Shown here in pieces: positions 1 to 5,802 of a stretch of 7,367 nucleotides of DNA; within the stretch, counting starts at the first letter, position 1; each line of letters starts with the position of its first letter. Both the position numbers and the translations under genes were made by a program. Source of the DNA: Niabella pedocola. Lineage in GTDB: Bacteria; Bacteroidota; Bacteroidia; Chitinophagales; Chitinophagaceae. The stretch is taken from positions 1 to 7,367 of the forward strand of contig NZ_JAJNEC010000009.1 in NCBI RefSeq assembly GCF_021044425.1, written 5' to 3'. Below the pieces are notes generated by a model. The model searched no databases. It saw only the letters and a program-made list of their open reading frames with translations, and was not told where the DNA came from.

Positions 1-34
1 CACCACAATGCGGGAGAGTAGGTAGCTGCCATTC
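1..34 (+). rRNA. rrf: 5S ribosomal RNA, 3' end only
   Basis: The first bases contain GCGGGAGAGTAGGTAGCTGCC, split here as GCGGGAGAGTAGG and TAGCTGCC, which is the conserved 3' part of bacterial 5S rRNA: the helix IV/V segment followed by the 3' strand of helix I. The gene is cut by the left window edge, so only about 30 to 35 nt of roughly 110 to 120 are present. The exact 3' end is approximate, because it should be set by pairing with the missing 5' end. An intrinsic terminator follows directly, as expected for the last gene of an rRNA operon. The 5S identity is a motif reading, not an alignment. Confidence 0.85.
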
Positions 35-40
35 TTATTG

Positions 41-74
41 AGGGCCTCACAGTAATGTGAGGCTCTTTTTTTTT
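41..74 (+). terminator. Intrinsic terminator of the rRNA operon
   Basis: GCCTCACA (44-51) pairs perfectly with TGTGAGGC (56-63) around a GTAA tetraloop. The stem can be lengthened by a G-T wobble and two further pairs (41-43 with 64-66). A run of nine T follows (66-74). It lies about 10 nt after the 5S 3' end and would stop + strand transcription of the rRNA operon. Confidence 0.93.
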
Positions 75-322
75 GTGCCTGTAAACCCCGAAACGAACCG
101 CTCAGGGATGACAAATGGATGCTCCTGCCTCATTCTTACAAAACCCCGGTTTGGTCAAACGAGTTTTTTGTGCCTGTCTAATACCTGTTGCCGCCGCAGT
201 TATACGCAACCTGAATAAAAGAGGTAAGTGGTTGCTTTATTTCAGAACAGCATCATAGTATGTATTTAGGTAATATATTTGCTATAGTGAATCTGGCTTT
301 TTAGTATGAAACCAACGGCATT
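75..322. other. Spacer between rRNA operon and lipoprotein-like gene
   Basis: I see no gene in this 248-nt spacer. Two short words from the 5S tail region recur here with similar spacing: CATTCTTA (30-37 and 131-138) and TTTTTTGTGCCTGT (69-82 and 164-177), which suggests a decayed duplication of the rRNA end. Three short arms could form alternative stems: GTTGC (187-191) with GCAAC (206-210), or GCAACC (206-211) with GGTTGC (230-235), the latter followed by TTTATTT. The stems are short and I do not call a terminator from them. Confidence 0.4.
274..281 (+). promoter_or_regulatory. Putative -7 element (TATATTTG)
   Basis: TATATTTG is an exact match to the Bacteroidota -7 consensus TAnnTTTG. It would start transcription near position 288, giving a leader of about 35 nt before the ATG at 323. 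I find no TTG at the expected -33 distance, so only half of the promoter is supported. Confidence 0.45.
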
Positions 323-865
323 ATGAAAAAATACCTTTACGCAATTATTTTATGGTTACTTGTACTGGTGGCGGATGCCTGCTCCAAGCATGTTCATAGA
401 AAAACAGAAACCAAGCAAAATTTTATCGTTATAAAAGATATACCAGACCGGTTGTTTACAGGTGGTGCGTTTTATGGCGTTTGGAAAGTAGACAGTATCA
501 AAACCTTAAATGGTCATTATTATAAAGGGGAAGGGGATTTGCAACTGGCCTTTACCAATGAGGGCAAAATTATTGTTGAGAGCCCCGGAGATATAAAACT
601 GAAACATGTGGAGTCATTCGCACCGGATTGGACCCTGCATCCCTGGTATTTTGCATCTGGTATGGAGCAATATGAACTGAAGTCGCTTCAACCTGGCAAT
701 GAAATTGCCGTTCAGGACGGATATCCTTATACCGCTACTTTTTCTTTTACCGGGAACCGTGAGCAATGGACGGGCCATTTTTCAAATCGGAAAATATGGC
801 TGTATCAATGGGCATCGGGAAATGCCCAGGTCATATATGGGCCAAAAAAATTAAATAGCCTGTGA
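323..865 (+). CDS. Hypothetical lipoprotein-like exported protein, 180 aa
   Basis: I do not recognise this protein. It begins with two lysines and a hydrophobic stretch (about residues 4-17), then ADAC with Cys20, which reads as a signal peptidase II-type lipoprotein signal. The lipobox is atypical: Ala rather than Leu at -3 and Asp at -2. The residues after Cys20 (SKHVHRK) are basic, unlike the acidic surface-export signal described for some Bacteroidota lipoproteins, so a periplasm-facing location is the better guess. The mature part is rich in aromatics and alternating hydrophobics, with GVWKVDSI at residues 52-59. That pattern resembles the first strand of small lipocalin-like beta-barrels, but the resemblance is weak. 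The ATG at 323 has no Shine-Dalgarno sequence, as is usual in this phylum. It stands alone between the rRNA terminator and the helicase gene. Confidence 0.75.
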   Translation: MKKYLYAIILWLLVLVADACSKHVHRKTETKQNFIVIKDIPDRLFTGGAFYGVWKVDSIKTLNGHYYKGEGDLQLAFTNEGKIIVESPGDIKLKHVESFAPDWTLHPWYFASGMEQYELKSLQPGNEIAVQDGYPYTATFSFTGNREQWTGHFSNRKIWLYQWASGNAQVIYGPKKLNSL

Positions 866-946
866 TGCCGGCCTGCTACTATTGAACCGGCAGCCATAGC
901 ATTCCGGATAACCGAAGACATCAGCCGACGGAGTAAAGATGTTCGG
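866..946. repeat. Two imperfect hairpins after the lipoprotein-like gene
   Basis: TGCCGG (866-871) can pair with CCGGCA (887-892) around a 15-nt loop, starting one base after the stop codon. A second structure pairs CCGAA..CATC (912-916 and 919-922) with GATGTTCGG (938-946), nine pairs with a 2-nt bulge. Neither has a T-run, so they are not convincing intrinsic terminators. They could protect an mRNA 3' end. The rest of the spacer up to 1080 holds nothing I can name. Confidence 0.35.
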
Positions 947-1080
947 CACCAGGGCGGATCTTTTACCGGAAACCTGGCAGGCACCCGGCAAATTTCTGGT
1001 TGTAATTCTCCCTGCCATATAAAAAAGCCCGTATGTGGCATTTAGCCGGTAAATAACCCGCTTCAATACGCCAAAGCCAG

Positions 1081-1088
1081 TATCTTTG
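1081..1088 (+). promoter_or_regulatory. Putative -7 element of the helicase gene (TATCTTTG)
   Basis: TATCTTTG followed by CA is an exact match to TAnnTTTG. It predicts a start near 1095 and a short leader of about 20 nt before the GTG at 1115. No clear -33 TTG lies at the expected distance upstream. The placement supports the helicase having its own promoter. Confidence 0.5.
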
Positions 1089-1114
1089 CAACCTAATTTT
1101 TTAATTCCCAGGAA

Positions 1115-2338
1115 GTGAAGTTTACAGAATTTGGATTTGATGAGCGCCTGATGGAAGGTATTGATGCCTCCAACTATCAACAGGCAACCCCCGTGCAGGA
1201 GCAGGTAATACCGCATATCCTTGAAGGAAAGGATGTATTGGCCTTTGCGCAAACTGGTACCGGTAAAACCGCGGCCTTTTTGCTGCCATTGATCAACCGG
1301 TTATTAACAGGTCCTTCTGCAGGTACCGATGGTATTAAGGCCATCGTGATTGTGCCTACGCGGGAACTGGCGGTACAGATCGCGCAGCACCTGGATGGGC
1401 TTTCTTATTTTACAGATGTGAGTTCCGTTGCCGTATATGGCGGGGGAGACGGAAATAATTTTATAGCCGAGAAAAAAGCGTTGACTGCAGGTGCCGATAT
1501 CGTGATCTGCACACCCGGTAAAATGATGGCGCATCTGAAAATGGGCTATGTAAAGCTTAACAGCTTGCAATGCCTGGTATTGGACGAGGCAGACCGCATG
1601 CTGGATATGGGTTTTTACGGTGATATCATGTTTATCGTAAACCACCTTCCCAAGCAACGTCAGAACCTGCTGTTTTCGGCTACGATGCCGCCGGAAATAA
1701 AAAAAATGGCGCAGACTATTTTGCATAACCCGGTTGAAATAAGCATCGCTATGAGTAAGCCGCCGGCAAAAATCGTGCAGCAGGCCTACATGGTTTACGA
1801 CGAACAAAAGATACCGTTGATCCAGCACCTGCTGGCAGCAAAAAAATACAAGGCGGTCCTTATCTTCTGCAGCAGCAAACTCAATGTAAAGCAATTGACC
1901 CGCGACCTCCGGCGTAAGGGGATCAAGGCCGGGGAAATCCACAGCGACCTTGAACAGGAGCAGCGGGATGAAGTACTGATACAATATAAAAGCGGCCGGC
2001 TGCCGGTGCTGGTGGCAACGGATATTTTAAGCCGGGGAATCGACATTGACCATATTGACCTGATCATCAATTTCGACGTGCCCCGTGCAGGCGAAGATTA
2101 TGTACACCGTATCGGCCGTACAGCTCGTGCAGAAGCAGAGGGAAGTGCGTTTACACTGGTCAATCAAAAGGATCAGCGCAAATTTATGGCCATTGAACGG
2201 CTCATCGGCCGGGAGGTAGACAAAATGTCCCTGCCGGAACACCTGGGTAAACAACCGGTATATAACACGGCAAGACCCAACCGACCCAGTGGTCCGAAGA
2301 AAAAGTATTATAAGAAGAAAGGTGACCGGCATCAATAA
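1115..2338 (+). CDS. DEAD-box ATP-dependent RNA helicase (RhlE-like)
   Basis: This is a complete two-domain DEAD-box helicase of 407 aa, which uses ATP to unwind or remodel RNA duplexes in the cytoplasm (ribosome assembly, mRNA turnover, cold adaptation in this family). Motifs in order: Q motif ending TPVQ (25-28), motif I AQTGTGKT (45-52), Ia PTREL (81-85), GG (109-110), Ib TPGK (133-136, usually TPGR), II DEAD (157-160), III SAT (188-190), IV LIFCSS (249-254), V ATDILSRGID (301-310), VI HRIGRTAR (331-338). The tail after about residue 386 is short and very basic (KKKYYKKK), a likely RNA-binding extension. The start is GTG at 1115. The next in-frame ATG (codon 13) would delete Phe3, the isolated aromatic that lies 25 residues before the Q-motif glutamine, and an in-frame TAA at 1094-1096 excludes longer forms. 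The RhlE-like subfamily is a judgement from overall pattern and length; the DEAD-box assignment is certain. Confidence 0.96.
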   Translation: MKFTEFGFDERLMEGIDASNYQQATPVQEQVIPHILEGKDVLAFAQTGTGKTAAFLLPLINRLLTGPSAGTDGIKAIVIVPTRELAVQIAQHLDGLSYFTDVSSVAVYGGGDGNNFIAEKKALTAGADIVICTPGKMMAHLKMGYVKLNSLQCLVLDEADRMLDMGFYGDIMFIVNHLPKQRQNLLFSATMPPEIKKMAQTILHNPVEISIAMSKPPAKIVQQAYMVYDEQKIPLIQHLLAAKKYKAVLIFCSSKLNVKQLTRDLRRKGIKAGEIHSDLEQEQRDEVLIQYKSGRLPVLVATDILSRGIDIDHIDLIINFDVPRAGEDYVHRIGRTARAEAEGSAFTLVNQKDQRKFMAIERLIGREVDKMSLPEHLGKQPVYNTARPNRPSGPKKKYYKKKGDRHQ

Positions 2339-2347
2339 TTCATTTTT

Positions 2348-2375
2348 AAAGCCCTTGTTTTACAGGGGCTTTTTT
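2348..2375 (+). terminator. Intrinsic terminator after the helicase gene
   Basis: An eleven-pair stem is formed by 2348-2358 (AAAGCCCTTGT) and 2362-2372 (ACAGGGGCTTT), with one T-G wobble and a TTT triloop. A T-run at 2370-2375 overlaps the base of the stem. It starts 10 nt after the helicase stop codon and separates that gene from the beta-helix gene. Confidence 0.93.
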
Positions 2376-2405
2376 AATGCTTTCTGATCAGTCCCCTGGA
2401 ATTAG

Positions 2406-2471
2406 TTGCCGGCACCTTGTAATGAAGGAGGTAATAAAAAGCGGTATCTGCCAGCTAACGCGGCAAGGTGC
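2406..2471. repeat. Inverted repeats with two mutually exclusive pairings
   Basis: GCACCTTG (2412-2419) is the exact reverse complement of CAAGGTGC (2464-2471). Directly before the left arm, TTGCCG (2406-2411) is the reverse complement of CGGCAA (2461-2466). The two right arms share the bases CAA, so only one stem can form fully at a time. The enclosed segment holds a strong Shine-Dalgarno-like AAGGAGGT (2425-2432) with no start codon at a proper distance. I cannot assign a function; a structured RNA or a remnant of a mobile sequence are both possible. Confidence 0.4.
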
Positions 2472-2534
2472 TGAATCTGCGTTTCATGTATGCAATGATT
2501 TAACATTTTTCAAGCAAGATTTTATGGCAAAAAG

Positions 2535-2565
2535 TTGATAAGACCTAAATCCTTATGTAAATTTA
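2535..2565 (+). promoter_or_regulatory. Putative promoter of the beta-helix gene
   Basis: TTG (2535-2537) is separated by 20 nt from TAAATTTA (2558-2565), one mismatch from the Bacteroidota -7 consensus TAnnTTTG. The spacing fits the usual 19 to 21 nt. Transcription would begin near 2572, giving a leader of about 55 nt before the ATG at 2627. Both halves of the promoter are visible here, unlike at the other sites in the window. Confidence 0.45.
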
Positions 2566-2568
2566 GGT
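2543..2568. promoter_or_regulatory. Perfect inverted repeat over the -7 element, possible operator
   Basis: ACCTAAAT (2543-2550) and ATTTAGGT (2561-2568) are exact reverse complements separated by 10 nt. The right arm covers most of the putative -7 element (2558-2565). The geometry suits a dimeric repressor with half-sites about 18 nt apart centre to centre. A simple RNA stem is the alternative, but it would lie mostly upstream of the predicted transcription start. Confidence 0.4.
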
Positions 2569-2626
2569 ACAAGAAACATTTGCTTATTGATACGCTCACT
2601 TATGATTAACCACTAAAATTAATTTT

Positions 2627-4519
2627 ATGCTTATTGTTCATTCTATTTCAGCGTTGCGTAGCACCGGTGCACCTTCGGACAATTTTATTAAAGTGTTGGG
2701 CTACTACAGCGCCGGCGATGGCGGCGGCGGTGATTTTTTATGGGATGCCCTGTCAACAAGTGCAGAAGATGGTGGAACTATTTTTGAATCATCGCTGTTA
2801 ACTACCGGCAGGTGGAAAAGAATCTATAGCGGAGATGTTAGCGTTGATTGGTTTGGTGCGAAAGGAGACGGAAGTACTAATGATACTACAGCTTTTCAAA
2901 AGTTATCAGCTTTTATCAATAATCAGAACGGAGGATCCATCGTATTTGGTGTGAATAAAATATATATTATCGGCAGGCAGAATTTCGCCAATGGAACGGG
3001 CAAGGGGTACGCTTATCAGCAGCAGCCGGTACTCAAAATAGAGAATTGCACGCAACCTGTAATGATCAAAGGCAACGGAGCCGTATTAAAATTTGCCGGT
3101 GGTATGAAATTCGGTTCTCATGATCCAGTAACCGGAAACGCTTATATTCCATCATCTATGCCTTTTGTAAATGCCGATTATATTGGAAATATTGGTACGG
3201 CTATTGAAGCAAACAACAATAAAGATGTTTCGATCTTAAATCTGGAAATCGATGGAAACGACACTGCTCAGTCAATCGGCGGTCAATGGGGGGATACGGG
3301 ATATCAAAATGACCATACCGGAATAAGAGCTTATGGAAATGAAACACTGACGATTAATACGGCGCAATTTCATCATCTACTTTTAGACGGCATTATGACG
3401 GGGTGGACCGGACTTACCGAAGAATCGCCTGCTAAACCTACACAACTGGTAAACGTGAACGCGCATCATAATGGCAGGCAGGGGTGGAGCATCGTTGGAG
3501 GAAAATGTATTAGCGCCGAAAATTGCAGGTTTACAGATACGGGAAAATCGGTCCTGGCTTCGTCGCCAGGGGCGGGCGTTGATATTGAAGCTGAAGATTC
3601 AGTTGTGAAAAACGCGATTTTTACAAATTGTACTTTTGCAAATAACTCGGGTTGTGGAGTTGTAGCGGATTCAGGAAATTCTTCCGACATAAAGTTTAAT
3701 AAATGTAATTTTTACGGCACAACATCCACATCGATATTTATTAATAAAAAAAGAGTTGTATTTGAAGATTGCCTGATTTCAGGTGAAGCTTATCCCTCTT
3801 TGGCAACTTATGCTAACGATACAGAAAAGCCGAGATATAAGCGATGTGTATTCACCCCTGCTTCTTATGAGGGCCTTCCGGTATTTGGAACGCAATTGAT
3901 GGATGGCTCACAACCTGCAATATTTGATGAATGTTTGTTTTATACAACAGATACGGCAATTAAACTTGGAACATCTGTAGGAGTTACCTATATCGATTGT
4001 AGGTTCTTGCAGAATGGAAGTAATGGAGATAGTTATATCAGAGGCACATTCAGGGGACTTAATATTGTAGATATTACTACCGGATCAAATGATTTTTATG
4101 GGTATAAAAATGAAGGCGATCTAAAAGTTTCGGGAAACGTATTAAGCATCATCAAAACAAATGCCGGACAGTCATTTACAACATCATATGCACCGCTATC
4201 CCGTTTAAGGGTAGGTGGAATAAACAACGACAATATATTTAATGAGTTAAAAATTTGGTTTAACACGGATCCTCCAACAATATACATGGACTACTGGAAT
4301 GCCGGCGATATCATATTTAACACCAGGCTAACTCCCGGAGTGCCTTTGGGATGGAAATGTACTGTTAGCGGTGACCCTGGAACATGGGTAGCATTCGGTA
4401 TACAAGGAGGTGTTCAGGCGGCAGCTCAGGCCAATAGTACGGCTACTGACGTAGCGGGTGTTGTGACTGACTTAAATGCGCTCCTTACTAAATTAAAAGC
4501 ATCAGGTTTGATGGACTAA
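2627..4519 (+). CDS. Phage tail-spike-like right-handed beta-helix protein, 630 aa
   Basis: The N-terminus has the pattern shared by phage tail-spike and Pectate_lyase_3-type proteins: YYSAGDGGGGDFLWD (26-40), DGGTIF (48-53), GRWKR (61-65), then WFGAKGDGSTNDTTAFQ (75-91). The middle (about 130-480) reads as a right-handed parallel beta-helix. Seven rungs carry a repeated xC-x-F/I signature at Cys300, 335, 360, 382, 407, 436 and 458, most spaced 22 to 29 residues, which would stack as a cysteine ladder. The end (about 568-630) has GVPLGWKCTVSGDPGTWVAFG followed, after GVQAAA, by QANSTATDVAG..DLNALLTKLKASGLMD, an ending I associate with phage fiber proteins. Such proteins bind or cut polysaccharide, but I cannot identify catalytic acids, so no enzyme activity is claimed. 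There is no signal peptide, so export by a classical route is unlikely. No phage structural, lysis or integrase gene is adjacent. By eye the gene is AT-richer than the helicase. It may be a prophage remnant, a domesticated spike, or a transferred gene. Confidence 0.85.
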   Translation: MLIVHSISALRSTGAPSDNFIKVLGYYSAGDGGGGDFLWDALSTSAEDGGTIFESSLLTTGRWKRIYSGDVSVDWFGAKGDGSTNDTTAFQKLSAFINNQNGGSIVFGVNKIYIIGRQNFANGTGKGYAYQQQPVLKIENCTQPVMIKGNGAVLKFAGGMKFGSHDPVTGNAYIPSSMPFVNADYIGNIGTAIEANNNKDVSILNLEIDGNDTAQSIGGQWGDTGYQNDHTGIRAYGNETLTINTAQFHHLLLDGIMTGWTGLTEESPAKPTQLVNVNAHHNGRQGWSIVGGKCISAENCRFTDTGKSVLASSPGAGVDIEAEDSVVKNAIFTNCTFANNSGCGVVADSGNSSDIKFNKCNFYGTTSTSIFINKKRVVFEDCLISGEAYPSLATYANDTEKPRYKRCVFTPASYEGLPVFGTQLMDGSQPAIFDECLFYTTDTAIKLGTSVGVTYIDCRFLQNGSNGDSYIRGTFRGLNIVDITTGSNDFYGYKNEGDLKVSGNVLSIIKTNAGQSFTTSYAPLSRLRVGGINNDNIFNELKIWFNTDPPTIYMDYWNAGDIIFNTRLTPGVPLGWKCTVSGDPGTWVAFGIQGGVQAAAQANSTATDVAGVVTDLNALLTKLKASGLMD

Positions 4520-4608
4520 CCCTTTGTACGGTGATCCTGTATTGGTTTCAGCTATAATGAACAGCGGGAATAGCTAATATCTTTTTGCCGCATATATAAA
4601 GTACTATA

Positions 4609-4707
4609 ATGGAGGGTGATTGGTCAACCGGATCGACTTTCGAATGCTTCAAAAGTGAACATGATTCACGCGGGGGGCATCTTTATGTAATTGAACCAAC
4701 AGGGTAA
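4609..4707 (+). CDS. Possible 32-aa small ORF of unknown function
   Basis: ATG at 4609 opens 32 codons ending in TAA at 4705-4707. The product is mixed polar (it begins MEGDWSTGSTFECF and ends GGHLYVIEPTG), with no membrane segment or recognisable motif. The stop codon merges into the A-run that precedes the hairpin at 4715. There is no ribosome binding site or exact -7 element to support expression. It could be a real small protein, a fragment of a decayed gene, or chance. Confidence 0.2.
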   Translation: MEGDWSTGSTFECFKSEHDSRGGHLYVIEPTG

Positions 4708-4736
4708 AAAAATAGTCCCCTGTGGAAACAGGGGAC
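4705..4736 (-). terminator. Perfect 9-bp hairpin; intrinsic terminator if read on the minus strand
   Basis: GTCCCCTGT (4715-4723) and ACAGGGGAC (4728-4736) pair perfectly around GGAA. On the + strand the stem is preceded by AAAAAAATA (4706-4714) and not followed by T. On the minus strand this reads as a hairpin followed by TATTTTTTT, a standard intrinsic terminator. I see no minus-strand gene upstream of it (to the right), which is odd. It may instead act as a + strand RNA structure before the micro-ORF at 4757. Confidence 0.55.
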
Positions 4737-4756
4737 GCAACCAAAACTAACTGCTT

Positions 4757-4804
4757 ATGAGAAAATTGACTAACTTAAATCACTTTTTTAAAAGGTTCGC
4801 TTAA
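4757..4804 (+). CDS. 15-codon micro-ORF after the hairpin
   Basis: ATG at 4757 starts MRKLTNLNHFFKRFA and stops at TAA 4802-4804. It begins 20 nt after the perfect hairpin, and its last codons form the left arm of the inverted repeat CGCTTAA (4798-4804) with TTAAGCG (4843-4849). That layout (hairpin, tiny basic peptide, second stem) recalls leader peptides, but the next full gene begins about 200 nt downstream and has its own -7-like element. No amino acid is enriched in a way that would suggest a classical biosynthetic attenuator. Translation is unproven. Confidence 0.25.
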   Translation: MRKLTNLNHFFKRFA

Positions 4805-4971
4805 CAACTTCACAATTCCGACTATCTGATATATCCTTCTGTTTAAGCGATTAAATATAAGCAAGGATGATGCCAAAACATTGCTTTTATTCAGAAAAGT
4901 AAACATTTTCGCCATCGGACTGAATAGTAGATGTTTAAACATGCATATATAACTATATCAATAAAAATCGG

Positions 4972-4979
4972 TATCTTTA
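4972..4979 (+). promoter_or_regulatory. Putative -7 element (TATCTTTA)
   Basis: TATCTTTA differs from TAnnTTTG at the last base only. It would start transcription near 4986, about 24 nt before the ATG at 5010. No -33 TTG is seen at the right distance. Confidence 0.35.
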
Positions 4980-5009
4980 GTATCCCCTTCAACCTCTAAA
5001 TTGATCTTT

Positions 5010-5450
5010 ATGGATCCGTCTATTCCACAAAACGAATACAACCTATTAACGTATGCAGCATATACGCGATTGAAAAAAATGGGTGCAGATCACTGGTCGC
5101 TTCTTTCAAACGAAGACCAGGAGCTCGCTGCATTATGGATACTGGAAAGAGACATGCACAACGGTGGCTTTCTCCGGTTTATTGGAGATGCCAGCGATCA
5201 ATGTATTTCCCATGCCATGCGGGCTTTGAAAAAAGTAGAGGCCAACGAATGCCTGAAAGCATTAACCAAATTAAGCGGAGTGATCGCATCTTTAAAGGAC
5301 CTCTTTTTTCATGTGCGTGCTGCAGACATCGCATCTTATCTTACCGATGAGGAAAGGGCGTCCATCGATTCTCAGAATCTGAATTACCGGATCCATGCAG
5401 ACCGGTTGAATGAAAAGATCTTCCGTAAATACAGACCGAACATCAATTAG
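5010..5450 (+). CDS. DMP19 / DUF4375-type protein, 146 aa
   Basis: The core reads MHNGGFLRFIGDASDQCIS (residues 49-67), followed by HAMRALKKVEANECLKAL. This matches the pattern of the DMP19 family (DUF4375): an NGGF motif (here Asn51-Phe54) followed by helices in which a short acidic or small-residue segment precedes an A-x-x-A-L-K helix. The protein is all-helical in appearance, soluble, and without signal peptide or membrane segment. Members are found widely as small stand-alone proteins and their biochemical role is not settled, so I assign none. The frame also opens at a TTG three codons upstream (5001), but ATG 5010 starts the natural MDPSIPQ N-terminus. It is flanked by long spacers and looks monocistronic. 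Confidence 0.8.
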   Translation: MDPSIPQNEYNLLTYAAYTRLKKMGADHWSLLSNEDQELAALWILERDMHNGGFLRFIGDASDQCISHAMRALKKVEANECLKALTKLSGVIASLKDLFFHVRAADIASYLTDEERASIDSQNLNYRIHADRLNEKIFRKYRPNIN

Positions 5451-5546
5451 ACACCAAAAAATGTGGGCATTATTTCCAGCGTATGGAAAACACCAGTATG
5501 AAAAATCCGTCTTAATAAGCGCTCCGTACCTGCGGCAGTGCGGCAT

Positions 5547-5554
5547 TATATTTG
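5547..5554 (+). promoter_or_regulatory. Putative -7 element (TATATTTG)
   Basis: TATATTTG matches TAnnTTTG exactly and is followed by GA. It would initiate near 5561, leaving a leader of about 70 nt before the small membrane protein at 5632. No -33 TTG is visible at the usual distance. Confidence 0.4.
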
Positions 5555-5631
5555 GACTACAGTTCCTGTAAAAAGAAATAACGGATATCCGGTTCCTGGA
5601 AATGATTTTTTAACCAGTAAAATAGTTCACT

Positions 5632-5802
5632 ATGAGAAGTTTATTGTGGTTAATTGCCGTTGTCTGTATTATTGTATGGGTATTAGGACTGATAGGTGTT
5701 GGCGGAGGAATGGGATTGGGAAACTTGATACATATACTACTTGTTATTGCAATCATTGTTGTATTGTATAATATTATTTCCGGGCGTAAACCCGTTGATT
5801 AA
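5632..5802 (+). CDS. lmo0937-family small membrane protein, 56 aa
   Basis: The product starts MRSLLWLIAVVCIIVWVLGL and contains two hydrophobic segments, about residues 3-22 and 33-49. They are separated by a glycine-rich turn (GVGGGMGLG, 22-30) and the conserved NLIHILLVIA (31-40); the tail is short and polar (GRKPVD). This is the recognisable pattern of the lmo0937 family, tiny two-helix inner-membrane proteins common in Bacteroidota and Firmicutes, often linked to stress conditions but without an established molecular function. The length is normal for the family and the gene appears intact. It has no Shine-Dalgarno sequence. A longer reading frame over the same bases (5538-5771) gives a cysteine-rich nonsense product and was rejected. 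Confidence 0.9.
   Translation: MRSLLWLIAVVCIIVWVLGLIGVGGGMGLGNLIHILLVIAIIVVLYNIISGRKPVD

Larger units (their letters stand above)
4520..5000. other. 481-nt gap without a confident gene
   Basis: No normal-length gene is supported on either strand. The gap holds a possible 32-codon ORF (4609-4707), a perfect hairpin with an adjoining A-run (4705-4736), a 15-codon micro-ORF (4757-4804), a CGCTTAA/TTAAGCG inverted repeat (4798-4804 and 4843-4849), and a -7-like element before the DMP19-type gene (4972-4979). The segment 4850-4970 is AT-rich and shows nothing I can name. Confidence 0.6.

Noticed and set aside
206..241. GCAACC/GGTTGC stem followed by TTTATTT as a terminator or attenuator
   Set aside because: The stem has only six pairs with an 18-nt loop and the T-run is broken. 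The strong terminator at 41-74 already ends the rRNA transcript.
851..1252. 133-aa minus-strand frame overlapping the helicase start
   Set aside because: It overlaps the start of a certain gene on the other strand, shows no family motif, and has no promoter or start context. It is a shadow frame.
1304..1984. 226-aa minus-strand frame inside the helicase gene
   Set aside because: It lies entirely antisense to conserved helicase motifs and its product has no recognisable domain.
2425..2432. AAGGAGGT as a ribosome binding site for a missed gene
   Set aside because: No ATG, GTG or TTG at proper distance opens a frame of useful length, and genes here do not rely on such sites.
5001..5009. TTG start for the DMP19-type protein
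   Set aside because: It adds only three residues, and an ATG at 5010 gives a natural start with a -7-like element at a sensible distance.
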